Positions 35,002-47,085 of a stretch of DNA of 64,000 nucleotides are shown here, piece by piece (positions within the stretch are counted from its first letter, which is position 1; every line of letters starts with the position of its first letter). The translations under genes were made by a program, and so were the position numbers. This stretch comes from Neurospora tetrasperma FGSC 2508 (taxonomy: Eukaryota > Ascomycota > Sordariomycetes > Sordariales > Sordariaceae). The stretch is taken from contig NW_009799100.1 in NCBI RefSeq assembly GCF_000213175.1, positions 3,909,099-3,973,098 of the forward strand. Direction: 5' to 3'. Below the pieces are notes generated by a model. That model was not told the DNA's origin. It searched no databases and saw only the letters and a program-made list of their open reading frames with translations.

Positions 35002-36796
35002 TGTGGGAAAGTCTTGGCGGTTTATGTTGACCGGGCAGTTCCAAATCAGTTTGCGATGACCATGCACAATTCCGCGCTGTTGATGGCTAGGTATCGTCGA
35101 GGGAAGTCGATGTCAAAGAAGGAGGAACCAACTAGAAGGATCGCGTGGAACGTCGAATGCTGAGTGTCGTCGGATTGCGAGATGCCGGGCTATCTTGGTC
35201 GGGATTGGGGACAAAGGTTGATGCGGGTGAATTGGATTACAATGTAGGATAGTTGAAAGCTGGTGACGGAGTTTTAGAATAAGAAAGTCAATGAAAGTGA
35301 TGTTAGTTGTCGAGGAAACAATAGGAGAGGCCCGTCCGACCAGTTCGTCATTGCTTTCTGAGTGTTGTCGCAAACCCGCGTCAAACGTCAAGTCCCTTTT
35401 CCCATTACATTAAGTCGTAATGTCCTAAGCTCGCCACCCACTTAGACACACCACTTTGACCCACGGAATGACAACACAATGCAGTGCTTGCGAAGTCGTT
35501 CTGCCGCGCAGCTGAAGAAAGTCCCAAATTAAAATTTCCTGGGAAAGACCTTGGAATGTTGACAACAATAAGAGGTTATTTCAGGTAGTTAACCTACCTC
35601 CAAGCTTGAGACTGTCAAAGGTACCTCAACCTTCCAAAACCGGGGTCCTCCACTCCACTTCACAAGGCAGGTACCTCCGTCGTGGCCAGCCAGGTACATC
35701 ATCAGACACATCCGAGTCTGAGGTTTGGCTGATCGATACATGTGCTTACCTCTAGTTACGCGCAACAACGGAGGTGATTTGGCGCACAGTGAGTTGTAGT
35801 CTAGTCTCCGTAACAGATAGACAAGATCAATGACATGGCATCGCATCTCCAACACTCATTGCTGTTTCTGGAGCAAAGCATGGAGATATATACCTATAGT
35901 GTATAGTAGCGCGCAATACCCGGCGTGACCGTAGTATGTAACAGGCCGCTTCAAGCAGCGCATCCACTCTCCCCCGATGCCGTCACAGGCCATAGAGGTA
36001 GGTAGCTTGTTACGCACGCATACCCGCCCGAGCCCGCCTCTCCCCTCCTCCTCCCTTCACCCATTCGGGCCATTCTCATTATCAAACCTCGGCCGGCCAG
36101 CATCCAGGCTGAGCCGGACCGACCCCAGGCTGCCCGAGCAGGGACCAGTTCCTGCTCTCTGGAAAACCAAAAAAAAAGGGTCCATGGACGGCAAAGTGGA
36201 GTCACGTGCTGTCGCAAAATCCAAGATGGGAATGGGCTTTCCGGATGTTTTGGATCTCGCCTTGAAGACGGCGAGGTTGACGGCAGCTCGGAGTTCTCGG
36301 TGGACGGAGGAAACGGGTCGAAGGAGGAAGACTTCAATCCTCCCCCAAGGGCAGGCTCCCCGCCTTCGCCCGCCATTGCGACAATTGACGGAGTGGCCCG
36401 TGCGGAGCTTGCTCGGCGCCCCACTTATCGTGCATGCGGCTGCTCTCAGTGGGTGGGCAGTGGCCCCCCCGCGGTGCCAACTGGAGCTGAGGTCCCGCTG
36501 GAGTCGCTGCCGATCCAGTCACTGGGCCGTGTGAGTGCTGAGAGGGAGCAGAGCCGAGCAAAATTTCCAACGCCTTCGATGACCAGGTTGTTGAATTTTT
36601 TCCCTCGCAGTACAAAAGAGCTTGACCACCAGCTCCCCCTCGGCCTCCGCTCCCCGTTCACGCATCCTCATTCATAACCACCCTCTCCTCTTCCACCATC
36701 ACCTCTTTCCCGTCTGCGTTGTGGTGATTCCCGGCCCTGTCTGTTTGCCAAAGGGGTTATTTTTGTTTTTAATCTAGAGTCACAAACACACACAAG
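35002..36796. other. Divergent promoter region (DUF2415 gene / mitochondrial Hsp70)
   Basis: This 1.8 kb lies between two start codons. I looked for heat-shock elements (alternating GAA/TTC blocks) on the Hsp70 side and found only imperfect matches, so I do not call one. The last 150 bases before 36797 are pyrimidine-rich, as expected for a highly expressed Neurospora gene. No other gene is supported. Confidence 0.55.
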
Positions 36797-37582
36797 ATGA
36801 TGTCCACAAGGCTTACCAGGGCTGTAAGTTATAAACCGAGCTTGCACTTGCGCTTGCACCTGCACTTTGCAGCATCCGCTGCTTCCACTTTTCCCTCACT
36901 TCAAGACCGCGATAATGGCGCGTTTCATATTCGTGAATACTTTCAACAATGACAATGGCTGACATGTTCCCCTCTTGATTACAGCTGCCCAAGGCCTCCA
37001 TTGCTACCCGCGCTGCGGGTATGCTCAGGAAGCCCATGACCCCCGCCTTCGCGCGCTTCGAGTCAACGGAGACGAACGGAAAGGTCACTGGTTCCGTCAT
37101 CGGTATCGATCTTGGTATGTAGCATCACTACCACCAACACACGAGCTCCGACATGGCTAACTCAGGTCTCCTCGCCTCCAGGTACCACCAACTCCGCCGT
37201 TGCCATCATGGAGGGCAAGGTCCCCCGCATCATTGAGAACGCCGAGGGTGCCCGTACCACCCCCTCCGTCGTCGCCTTCACTGAGGACGGTGAGCGCCTT
37301 GTTGGTGTTGCCGCTAAGCGTCAGGCTGTCGTCAACCCCGAGAACACCCTCTTCGCCACCAAGCGTCTCATCGGCCGCAAGTTCACCGACCCCGAGGTCC
37401 AGCGCGACATCAAGGAGGTTCCCTACAAGATCGTCCAGCACACCAACGGTGATGCCTGGGTTGAGGCCCGTGGCCAGAGGTACTCTCCTTCCCAGATTGG
37501 TGGTTTCATCCTCCAGAAGATGAAGGAGACTGCCGAGTCTTTCCTCAGCAAGCCCGTCAAGAACGCTGTGGTTACCGTCCCT

Positions 37583-37623
<41 letters not shown>

Positions 37624-39031
37624 TGGTCAGATTGCCGGCCTTAACGTCCTCCGTGTCGTCAACGAGCCTACTGCTGCCGCTCTTGCCTACGGTCTTGAGA
37701 AGGAGCAGGACCGCATTGTCGCCGTCTACGATCTTGGTGGTGGTACCTTCGATATCTCCGTTCTTGAGATCCAGAACGGCGTCTTCGAGGTCAAGTCCAC
37801 CAACGGTGACACTCATCTCGGTGGTGAGGATTTCGATATCCATCTCGTCCGCCACCTCGTCCAGCAGTTCAAGAAGGAGACCGGTATCGATCTCTCTGGC
37901 GACCGCATGGCCATCCAGCGTATCCGTGAGGCCGCCGAGAAGGCCAAGATCGAGCTTTCTTCTTCCCTCCAGACCGACATTAACCTTCCCTTCATTACTG
38001 CCGACTCTTCCGGCCCCAAGCACATCAACCAGAAGCTCACCCGTGCTCAGCTCGAGGCTTTGGTTGATCCCCTCATCCAGCGCACCATTGAGCCCGTCCG
38101 CAAGGCCCTGAAGGACGCCAACCTCCAGGCCAAGGAGATCCAGGAGGTCATTCTCGTCGGTGGTATGACTCGCATGCCCAAGGTTGCCGAGTCCGTCAAG
38201 AGCATCTTCGGCCGTGACCCCGCCAAGTCCGTCAACCCCGATGAGGCTGTCGCCATCGGTGCTGCCATCCAGGGTGCCGTCCTCTCCGGTGAGGTCAAGG
38301 ACCTTCTCCTCCTCGATGTCACTCCCCTCTCTCTCGGTATCGAGACCCTCGGCGGTGTCTTCACTCGTCTGATCAACCGTAACACCACTATCCCCACCAA
38401 GAAGTCCCAGGTCTTCTCCACCGCTGCCGACTTCCAGACCGCCGTCGAGATCAAGGTCTTCCAGGGTGAGCGTGAGCTCGTCAAGGACAACAAGATGCTC
38501 GGCAACTTCCAGCTTGTCGGTATCCCCCCTGCCCACCGTGGTGTTCCCCAGATCGAGGTCACCTTCGACATTGACGCCGATTCCATCGTCCACGTTCACG
38601 CCAAGGACAAGTCCACCAACAAGGACCAGTCCATCACCATCGCCTCCGGCTCCGGTCTTTCTGAGGCCGAGATTGAGAAGATGGTTGAGGACTCCGAGAA
38701 GTATGCCGAGCAGGACAAGGAGCGCAAGGCTGCCATTGAGGCCGCCAACAAGGCTGATGGCGTTCTCAACGATACCGAGAAGGCCCTCAACGAGTACGCT
38801 GACCGTCTCGACAAGACCGAGGCTGATGCCATCCGTGAGAAGATCGCCAGCCTCCGCGAGTTCATCGCCAAGAGCCAGTCTGGCGAGCAGGCCATCTCTG
38901 CCGATGCCCTCAAGGAGAAGATTGACGACCTCCAGGTTGCCAGCTTGAACCTCTTCGACAAGATGCACAAGGCCCGTGCTGAGGCTGGCGAGCAGCAGCA
39001 GCAGAGCACTGAGGGTGAGAAGAAGGAGTAA
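36797..39031 (+). CDS. SSC1: Mitochondrial Hsp70 (SSC1 type)
   Basis: Three exons: 36797-36823, 36985-37114 and 37182-39031, giving 668 residues. This chaperone drives protein import through TIM23 as part of the import motor and folds proteins in the mitochondrial matrix. The N-terminus is Arg/Thr/Ala-rich (MMSTRLTRA then [17 protein letters not shown]), a mitochondrial presequence. The ATPase domain has GIDLGTTNS (split by intron 2), [12 protein letters not shown] and [12 protein letters not shown]; the linker [13 protein letters not shown] leads into the substrate-binding domain. The C-terminus is Gln/Glu-rich and ends KKE, lacking the cytosolic EEVD and the ER HDEL signals. Codons strongly favour C-ending forms, indicating high expression. 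The first exon carries just nine codons. An AATAAA lies at 39277, about 250 bp past the stop. Confidence 0.97.
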
Positions 39032-40120
39032 ATCTGAAGCCCAACAGCTTTTAGGTTTTCCTTTTCACGTTTTCTCACTATACCCACATACTTCTTTCTC
39101 CCCGGTGTCTAAGTAGCTTGGTTGGAGCGGAATGATCTCCACTGTGTATTTCTCCCTTGTACTCATATGTCATGTTTCTCTTTGAGGTCTATCATGCTGG
39201 ATCTTGTGTTTAATACCGCAGAGGGCGGCGGAAGGCGTTATTGAGCATCAAAACTTCCTGCGTTTTTGGGGGTTACAATAAAAAATCTTCATCTATCTTT
39301 ACGATATCTTTCCATTCTACAAAAATGATGCGATGAGATGCGAAATAGGTTAACCGGTTTTTCGCATGGGCAACGGGAAGGACAAGCAGGAGGTGCTGGA
39401 AAAGGGAGGCTGCCTGGGGTGCGCGTATGTGTATATATCATGTTAATTGTACACGATGCACCACCCACAAGGGACAAAGTTCGAAGTAATCAACCTCCCC
39501 TCCTAACGATAAAAATGAAATTGAATAGTAAGCGTTTCCCAAACAAGCTATCGTGTCATGTTTACTGTGGTAGTTGTATGTGATTGTGTGATAACAGTAT
39601 GCCGCTGTTATCCATTCCGTTAATCGGCCGGCCTCGATTGTGATACGAAAGCGACAATCCGGGAGCCGTTATCGGACCTACTCGTACCATACACAATCAA
39701 AGGGTTGAAGTGATCCCAATACAAACAAAAAACAGGTCAAAGGGTTGCCCAAGTCACAAGTCAGCTTGAATGCAGATGTACTCAATATATGTACACATAA
39801 AAGCCGACCATACAATTTCGAGACTTGAAACACTCGGATGAAATGAGGCAATCAGTACGCCGGTAACTACCTCTAGTGGTATATACGTCATGGCAACGAT
39901 CCGAGTTCATAGCTTGTCGCTGGGTGGATAGTACATAACGTAGGTAAACATGGTCATAGCGGCATGTTACCCAACCTCAATTGCTTGCAACATGTTCACG
40001 AGCAGACCGTCTTTTTTTTCATTTCTTTTTTTTCACATACAACAGCCGTCATTATATTTTCAACAAAACATCGCTACTTCCAAAACACATCTCGTACACC
40101 GCCCCCCCAATGACAATTCT
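39032..40120. other. Convergent 3' intergenic region
   Basis: This 1.1 kb lies between the stop codons of mitochondrial Hsp70 and SRP68. It holds a candidate poly(A) signal AATAAA at 39277. I see nothing else I can support. Confidence 0.65.
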
Positions 40121-42174
40121 CTACCGGCCAAACCCAAACCATCCCCTCTTCTTGGGCTTCTCTTCCTCTTGAGTTTGTTCCTCCTGAACCTCCTCAGTCC
40201 TTTGCTGCTGCTGCTGGTTCTTGTCCCCACCAGCAGCAATCTTCTCAGGATAATCAATATAATTCCACGCCACATCCAAGAAAATAGGCTTAACAGGGAT
40301 GGCCTCCAAGCGGGGCGGATACACAACAATGTTCTCCAGGTTGACCTGGCCGCTGGAGGGGTAATTGGCTAGTTGGCCGATTAGGGGTTTTCCGTTGCTG
40401 CTGCTGCTTCCACTAGAAGGCTTCTTGTTCTTGTTGTGCTCGCTAATCTCCACCAGGGCGCGGGCACGCTGGATCTCGCCGTTGAGGAGGGAGTGCAGAG
40501 TTTGGACGTCGGCGGCAGAGACGAGGATGTTGCGGGCTGGCGAGGATTCCTCGGAGGAGGAGGTGGAAGAAAGGATGGGCAGGGCGGACTCGGTTTGGAT
40601 GAGGGCGTGGCGGATGAGGGCGAGAGCGTTAGCGTCATTGTGGGCTAGGGAGTGGGAGCGGGCGATTGCTAGGGACCTGGGGGGTGGGCGCGTGTTAGTT
40701 ACGGGTTAAAAAAATTGGGAAAGGGGGAATGGAGAAAGGAAGGAAGGGAACATACTTGAGAGCAGTAAAGTATTGCGAAGTGGCTTGCAGATGAGTGAAG
40801 AGCTCCTGGTCGTTCGCAACACCAGGCAGCTCTGTGATGGTCTCCAGACTCTGAAGAGTACCGTCATACAGAACCACCTTCTCTTTTAGCTTGGCAATCT
40901 GACGGCCGGGAGCTTCCTCCTTGGGCCTCTCGGACGCCTGCTCAGCTTCCTGGGCCTTCTTTCCTTTCTTGGACAGGTCATCAAAGGTGGCGCGCGCACC
41001 GTCAAGCTCGCCAGCGAGCACCCTGTTGCGGCCAATTCGCCAGCTGATCATCTCAAAATTGACGGCTGTCCTTGTGATCTGCAAGCTCTGCATGCGAGGA
41101 TCGCTCTGTGTGACACCTTCTCCCCGGAGCTCGTCAATGGCCTGCTTTGTCGCATCGACAGCATCCTGGGTTGCGGCCAGAATGTCATCGTAAGCGGCGG
41201 CCTTGTCCTTGGGTGCCAGCGAGCTGGCAGAGGATAGCCTCTCGGTCAGCTTGGCCTTTGCTGTTTGTACCGAAGCCCAGGCGACGGCAATAGAAGCGTC
41301 CTCGATCTTGACCTCCCGTGAGCGCCATGTGATGGTAGTCGGTGCTCCCTCAGCGCCAGTAACGCCCGTCATGGTCACATCGCCCTGCTCCAAAACACTA
41401 GGGTTGACAGCCTTGACACGGTCCACCAAGTCATCGTCGGCTTTGGCGAACGCCTTTTTGGCAATCGAAGGAATCGGTTGGGTGCGAGGAATCTTGGCCT
41501 GGTACGCAGCATAGCGGATCGACGGGTCGATGGTATCGGTGAGGAGGTCTTTGTAGATGTCGCCCTTGGTAGAGGTCGAGAGAGCACTGTAGATCATGCG
41601 GGCAACGGCGTAGCTGACGATACAATCCTCCCAGCTCTGCTTCTCAAAGTTGGCGGCACCCCTGAGCAAGGCGGCGTAGGCGCGGGCTTCGAGGATGTCG
41701 TTGGGGCTGGCGCCGCTGACTGCGTCCTGGGAAAGCACATCTGCGAGCTTCTCGGCCGTGCGGGCACCCTTTTCGAGTCTAGAAACAATGTGTGACCTGG
41801 TCTTGCCGGTCATGCCCTTGGTGTCAGCAGCATGCGAAGCCTTCATGGACATGGCATGAGCCCATGTGCGCTCGGCCGTGAGAAGCGCAAGGTGGAGGTA
41901 TCTGAGAGTAGCACACGAGACGAGGTTAGCAGGACGGCCGGCAAGCATTGCGCCACCACGACAAGCACAAGAGGGAGTCGTACTCATGGTTGTCCGAGAT
42001 TTGCTCAGCGGTAATCTGGGCCTTGGGGTGGAATTTGCCTCGGCTCTTGGTCGCAATGTTGAGCTTCTTGCGGGAGTTGAGAAGCTTCCTGGAGAGTTGG
42101 GCGCGATATGTCGCATAGTCACCGTAGAGGAGGGCGTTCTCCCGGTGGGATACCACGAACTTTGTGATATCCAT
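40121..42174 (-). CDS. SRP68: Signal recognition particle subunit SRP68
   Basis: Three exons: 42174-41984, 41901-40756 and 40676-40121, giving 630 residues, the usual length. SRP68 binds SRP RNA with SRP72 and is needed for targeting ribosomes with signal peptides to the ER. The N-terminal RNA-binding helical region is clear (DYATYRAQLSRKLLNSRKK, then an Arg/Lys-rich stretch and HEYLHLALLTAERTWAHAM). A long alpha-helical repeat region follows, with EKQSWEDCIVSYAVARMIY and similar units. The C-terminal part contains PIFLDVAWNYIDYPEK, the conserved SRP72-interacting motif region, and ends in a basic GWFGFGR. All intron phases join exactly. The gene shares a divergent promoter with the PPR gene. 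Confidence 0.95.
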
Positions 42175-43142
42175 GGTGTTGAGGTTGGTTATGTGTAATC
42201 AAGGTGATGCGCCCCGGTCGCAACTAGAGGGTCCTACAGAAAGGAGTTCAGTGATGAAGCACCGACCCGTTGCGCAACTTGGCGTATGGCAGGTAGCTTC
42301 GATCAATGCCGTGGTGGTATGTAAAGAGCAGTTGGAGACGGCCTCCTTGTACGTCTGGCGGCTTGCAGTGAGTCTCGACGTCGAGGTTGAACCTGGAAAG
42401 TGTGGGGCGTGTGGGCAGCTCTCTTCTCATGGAGCACCGTGTTCGGGTCCATGTTACTTCAGTTCCCTTGTGTTGTCCCCCCAATTGCCCCGCATGGGAT
42501 TGATGGAAGCCATCGATCGTAGTGAGCTTTGGGCCAGCATGGAACAGCTGGCAGCAGTCGGATTTCAGTGATTGGCACCCCCGACGAGATCTGAGATACT
42601 GTAGTGTGTACCTAGGGGATCCACCGGACCAGGAGAGCTCACACGGCCGTCTCACTCTCTGCACGTTGCTGGGACGGAAGCTTTTTGGACGGCGGCGCGG
42701 GCGGGCTGGGCGGGCGGCCATGTCGTAGAGGTAGGTAGGTGAGCCCCACTTTCGCGCCGTGAAATGGTCGAATCGCGCTCAAAAATTTTGGTTGGTGCTT
42801 GCGACAGCCAGAGTCTCGTCCTTTCAAGGTATTTTTTGCTGTTAGTCCCGCGAATTGTGACCGAGCAATCCGACAGCGTTGTTTTCTCTTACCCCGATTC
42901 GGAAGCAATCCTAGCTCTCATACGACGTAGCTTTCCGAAGCTATCACCTCCCTCCCAAACGCGCCCACAGACTCTATTCCAGAACGCCCATCCCAGTTCG
43001 AACACTACCTTATCAAGGAAGACAAGCCGAGACGAGCGAGGGACAAACAAAACGAGCGCGGAACATGCCCGAGAGAGACGACCAACACCTACGACTCACA
43101 CATTAACTACGCCAGCTGGCTGGGCCTCCGCCTTCCAACGCG
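42175..43142. other. Divergent promoter region (SRP68 / PPR gene)
   Basis: This 968-bp stretch lies between two start codons. On the + strand an ATG at 42764 opens a 169-codon frame that runs past and overlaps the PPR start in a different frame. If transcription begins upstream of it, this would be an inhibitory upstream ORF. Confidence 0.55.
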
Positions 43143-46100
43143 ATGCTGGAGAGGACGGCGGCGAGCCTCGAAACATGCAGCCTCCAGAGAGTTCTCCCCG
43201 TCGCCAGAACCTCGCTGAAGAGCCAGCGACAGCTACACACAGGCTTTTGGCAACATGGCGCCTCCGACCTTGAGCTCCTCGATGCCTACCAGACCCTCCT
43301 GCGAGACTCGACACCGACAACGACGCAGAACCTTGGTAGCTCGCAGACGACCAAGACCGAAAGCAGAATAGAGCCCATGAAGGCGTCCATGTTCTTGCTC
43401 GACTTCCTATACCCAAGTGGAACCGCCGCTCTTCTTCGGAATATTCTCCCCATTCGACTACCATCCCTCGAATCGGCGCACAAGACTCGTAGAAATGCGA
43501 CACGTTTATACAGTTCAGCGATAAATAACAACTCCGGCGCTGCGCAAGAACCGCAAGAGAAACCGCAAGCGGACGACTCGTTCATGAACGCCGACCTTTT
43601 CGAACAGTACTGGAATGAGCAGGAGAGTGGCGTCATCCAAGATAGGAGACCCCAGAAGGTTTCCAAAAAGTCTGGCCCTCGGGTACTGCGGGAGCTTCTC
43701 GAGCCGTCAGAGTTCGGTCCCATGTACGAGCAGATATGGACGGCTTACAACAAGCTTGAGCCCAACGAGCAGGAGGATTTCAAGGGCGATGTCATGGTCA
43801 ACTTTGCGCAGTCTGGTCGGTCGGTTGATGCTTGGAGGATCCGCGAGCTGTTCGCCACCGTGCCTGTTGAGCGGTGGACGGAATCCATAATCAAAGCCGC
43901 TATCAAGGCCGAACTTGCCTTGGACGACGTGGACAATGCAAAGGTGCTATTTTCCGATGCCCTCAAGAAGAGAGGTCTTCATCAGGGACTTGACGATGTC
44001 ATGGCACACGCATTCAACACCTCTTCGTGGCAGCTGGCCTTGGACATTTGGAAGTTATTTAGCAGCTTCAAGGGCTCTGAAAAGCTTACTGTCGAATTCA
44101 AGACATTGGCTTCCGTGCCCGGCTTTCGGGATAAGCTGGCCGAGTTTGTCGAATTTGTTGCGCCCAAGGTGCCAGCGACGAAGGCCAAAAAGTCCGCCAA
44201 GACCAAGTCGGTTAAGACAAAGTCTCCGGCCGATACAGAGTCTACGCCTAGCTCAGCACTTGCAGTCGATACAGAGATCGCAGATTTCGTCAGAGTCCTT
44301 GCCAACAAGTCATTACGCTTATTCTCGCCCACGGACGCAGTCGTTCTTCTTCGCCATGCTGCGGATCCATCGGCATACGAGGCTTTCATCAAGCTGGCTA
44401 TCGAACAGGGCAAGACCAGAGCTGCGGCGGAAGCCTACAAGAAGTATCGTCAACTACCCAAGGCCGAGGTCCGTATTTGGGTGTTGCGCGCCATGCTCGA
44501 CATCTTTTATCCTACCGACGCTGGCGGCATGGAGCTTGTCCTGAAAGATTGGTACAGCCGCTACGACGCCCTTGAGAAGCGAGTTTATCAAAAGTTCCTG
44601 GCATTCTATGCTGGCCGTGGTGATACAAAGTCGGTAACACGTCTGGCCAACGAGTACCGTAAGCACCTCCCAGCGGAAGCCGCGCGAGATATGTCACTCA
44701 TCTCCAGTCTGATGCACGTGCACGCGCGCAACGGCAACCCTGAAGCGGCTCGCAAGGTGCTGGAAGACTGTTTAGAGCAGACGGGCCTGGGTAAACCAAA
44801 GACTGTTCACTGGAATATCTTGCTCAATGCTTACGCAAAAGCATCGGATTACAGTGGCTGTCTCGAGGCATTTGAGCGTTTGGACGAGGTCGGAAAGCCG
44901 GACTCCTATTCCTATGGAACTGTGATGGGTATGGCCGCTGTGCGTGGTGACCTCTCGTTTGCTTTGGTGCTCTTCAACGCCGCGAAGGCTGACGGCATCA
45001 AGCCTGATGTGGGAATGGTGGACAGCTTAATTGAAGCCTACTGCCAGAACGACCGATTCCGTGAGGCCGAGGTCATTGTGAAGCAGACGGTGAAGAAGGG
45101 CACACTTCCCGGCAAGTATACGGTTCTCTTTAACACCCTTCTCAATCACCACGCCAGGAGGCGAGACCTCAAGGGGTTATATAACCTCGTGGAATACATG
45201 CACGAGAACAAGATTCCTAGCGACAATGAGACCTATAGCCATCTCTTGTACGGCTTGATGTACTGCAGACAGTCACATCACGCTCTGAACCTTTTGCGGG
45301 CTTCCGAGAAGGACAATCTTTTCAAGCCCGCACCTGAACACTACGTTCTCCTTATGGCCTCCTTCATTCACAGTCGTGAACCACATATGGCCCTCAAACT
45401 CAACGAGATATTGTCCAAGCGTCAAGAACCCGAGATGGCCGAGCGGACCACTCGTGTCATTGACGCCTTGGGCAGATGGCAGCAGCTCCCCGGCCACCAA
45501 AGGTGGCAAAAGGATCAAAAGTACTACATTACAAAGGCCATCAACCTGTTCAAGCAGACCCTGCAGAAGACTGGAAAGGGTCAGCAAGAGGCTCCTCGCC
45601 CCGTGGTGAACCAATTCGCCCACGTCTTGTTCATCTTGACGCAGATCCGGGACTTCGGCACCCTCGAAGAAATCATGGATCTATACACCACCCAATTCCC
45701 ATCTGCAAAGGAGCCTAGCAACTTGCCCATCCGCCTGCTCAACAATATGATGCTCGCCGACTACCATGAGCGCAAGTTCGACCGAGTCAGAGAGATCTGG
45801 AATCAGGTTCTCAGGAAGACGACATTACAAGCCTTCGGTGAAGTCGCCGAGGAGCCACGGGATACGGGTGCTGAGGGTGCGGAAACACCAGCTCAGCAAC
45901 TTGTCGGCCCTTACAAGTGGATCCTGTGCGACCCCATTAAGACGATGCAGCGCGTCTTTTACGACGAGAACGACGCCGACGGGCTCATGGCATTCGTCAA
46001 GGACGTCCGCAGTCGTGGCTTCGAGCTCGACAGCAAGAACTGGAACTACTACGTCCAATCGCTTGCGCGCATGAATCGTTATCGCGAGGCCTTCGGCGAG

Positions 46101-46553
46101 TGCGAGGCGCGTCTCATGCCCAACTGGACAGGCTGGTATCGGGTTCGCGCGCGGTCTGCCATGAAGAACCAGCTGCCGCTCGAGCTCCGTCGTCTGGGCT
46201 CCTTCCCTCAGCGCCCAAGACCCATCTCGCACACCTTGATCATCATGGCCAAGAAGTACATGGACTTGGAGAACTTGGCCAACTGGCAGAAGGAGGCAGC
46301 CAATCAGCTGGAGTGGGTAAATGCGGAGTGCCCGCTTACCATCAAGGCTGTCAAGACCATGATCAGAGCGGACTCGGACTTGGAGAAGAGCGTCTTCAAC
46401 GAGACTGAGGACGTGCTGGCGACGGAAGAGGGGTACGCTGAGAGATATGATGAGGAGGAGAACTGGTCAGAGATGGCGGAGGGGGAGTTGAGGGAGACGG
46501 CGAAGAGAGAGCAGGCGTTTGCGAACCAGCTCATGTCGAAACGTATTGTATAA
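43143..46553 (+). CDS. cya-5: Mitochondrial pentatricopeptide-repeat protein, Pet309/CYA-5-like
   Basis: A single exon gives 1136 residues. The N-terminus (MLERTAASLETCSLQRVLPV, then several Arg and no acidic residue before about residue 43 apart from two Glu) suits mitochondrial import. Tandem PPR motifs are plain at about residues 550-735: WNILLNAYAKASDYSGCLEA, YGTVMGMAAVRGDLSFALVL, VDSLIEAYCQNDRFREAEV, FNTLLNHHARRRDLKGLYNL and YSHLLYGLMYCRQSHHALNL. More degenerate helical repeats lie on both sides. PPR proteins bind organellar RNA. In Neurospora, cya-5 encodes a PPR protein related to yeast Pet309 that is needed for COXI expression. From memory cya-5 and chol-1 map to the same linkage group, which fits. 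The PPR call is secure; the cya-5 identity is a reasoned guess. Confidence 0.85.
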   Translation: MLERTAASLETCSLQRVLPVARTSLKSQRQLHTGFWQHGASDLELLDAYQTLLRDSTPTTTQNLGSSQTTKTESRIEPMKASMFLLDFLYPSGTAALLRNILPIRLPSLESAHKTRRNATRLYSSAINNNSGAAQEPQEKPQADDSFMNADLFEQYWNEQESGVIQDRRPQKVSKKSGPRVLRELLEPSEFGPMYEQIWTAYNKLEPNEQEDFKGDVMVNFAQSGRSVDAWRIRELFATVPVERWTESIIKAAIKAELALDDVDNAKVLFSDALKKRGLHQGLDDVMAHAFNTSSWQLALDIWKLFSSFKGSEKLTVEFKTLASVPGFRDKLAEFVEFVAPKVPATKAKKSAKTKSVKTKSPADTESTPSSALAVDTEIADFVRVLANKSLRLFSPTDAVVLLRHAADPSAYEAFIKLAIEQGKTRAAAEAYKKYRQLPKAEVRIWVLRAMLDIFYPTDAGGMELVLKDWYSRYDALEKRVYQKFLAFYAGRGDTKSVTRLANEYRKHLPAEAARDMSLISSLMHVHARNGNPEAARKVLEDCLEQTGLGKPKTVHWNILLNAYAKASDYSGCLEAFERLDEVGKPDSYSYGTVMGMAAVRGDLSFALVLFNAAKADGIKPDVGMVDSLIEAYCQNDRFREAEVIVKQTVKKGTLPGKYTVLFNTLLNHHARRRDLKGLYNLVEYMHENKIPSDNETYSHLLYGLMYCRQSHHALNLLRASEKDNLFKPAPEHYVLLMASFIHSREPHMALKLNEILSKRQEPEMAERTTRVIDALGRWQQLPGHQRWQKDQKYYITKAINLFKQTLQKTGKGQQEAPRPVVNQFAHVLFILTQIRDFGTLEEIMDLYTTQFPSAKEPSNLPIRLLNNMMLADYHERKFDRVREIWNQVLRKTTLQAFGEVAEEPRDTGAEGAETPAQQLVGPYKWILCDPIKTMQRVFYDENDADGLMAFVKDVRSRGFELDSKNWNYYVQSLARMNRYREAFGECEARLMPNWTGWYRVRARSAMKNQLPLELRRLGSFPQRPRPISHTLIIMAKKYMDLENLANWQKEAANQLEWVNAECPLTIKAVKTMIRADSDLEKSVFNETEDVLATEEGYAERYDEEENWSEMAEGELRETAKREQAFANQLMSKRIV

Positions 46554-47085
46554 ACAGACACTTACCTTGTATAAAGATCTTTGAAGAAGTTGAGCATGGG
46601 ACGGAGTATAGATATCACGGGCTTGAACTTTTTTGCATAATTGCTTGGCCTGCATGGTTATCTTGTTGTTTGGGATATGGGCGATGAAGTACATAGACTA
46701 TTGGCTCTGGTAGAAAAATGGGATGGGCAGGAAAGGTGCATGGCCGGCTAGAAAAGCCTTCAGTAGGGCACGGAGGCATACGTGTCATCGAGGTAGAGGC
46801 ACTGGGCGAAGTGCATGGAAGGCCATCTTTTAACTAGACAGAATATAACATGGCGAACAAGCAAAGCAAAGTGAACATGGGCAATATGGTACATGGTTAT
46901 TTCATGCTACCTTGTTAACTAGGGATCAATTCTTCCTAGCTATGATATGATATGCTTTTCCTTCTTCGTTTCTCGTCTAGTTCCACCATCTGTTATCCCC
47001 TCCTCATGTCTATCAAAAGTATGAAAAGCAAGACTGAAAACGAAAACGGGACCGTCCAAAACAGTATGTAATTAAGGTAACCTCT
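46554..47085. other. Convergent 3' intergenic region
   Basis: This 532-bp spacer between two stop codons holds the 3' UTRs of the PPR gene and the serine hydrolase. No other feature is seen. Confidence 0.7.

Noticed and set aside
36121-36620. GAA/TTC blocks upstream of mitochondrial Hsp70 as heat-shock elements
   Set aside because: Spacing does not fit the alternating nGAAn/nTTCn rule in three adjacent units; only chance-level partial matches.
37157-38968. Long open frame (603 codons) on the strand opposite mitochondrial Hsp70
   Set aside because: Long antisense frames opposite hsp70 are a known result of strong codon bias (C-ending codons leave few stops on the other strand). This one starts with GTG, is Leu/Asp/Gly-rich and has no domain. 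Hsp70 itself is unmistakable on the + strand.
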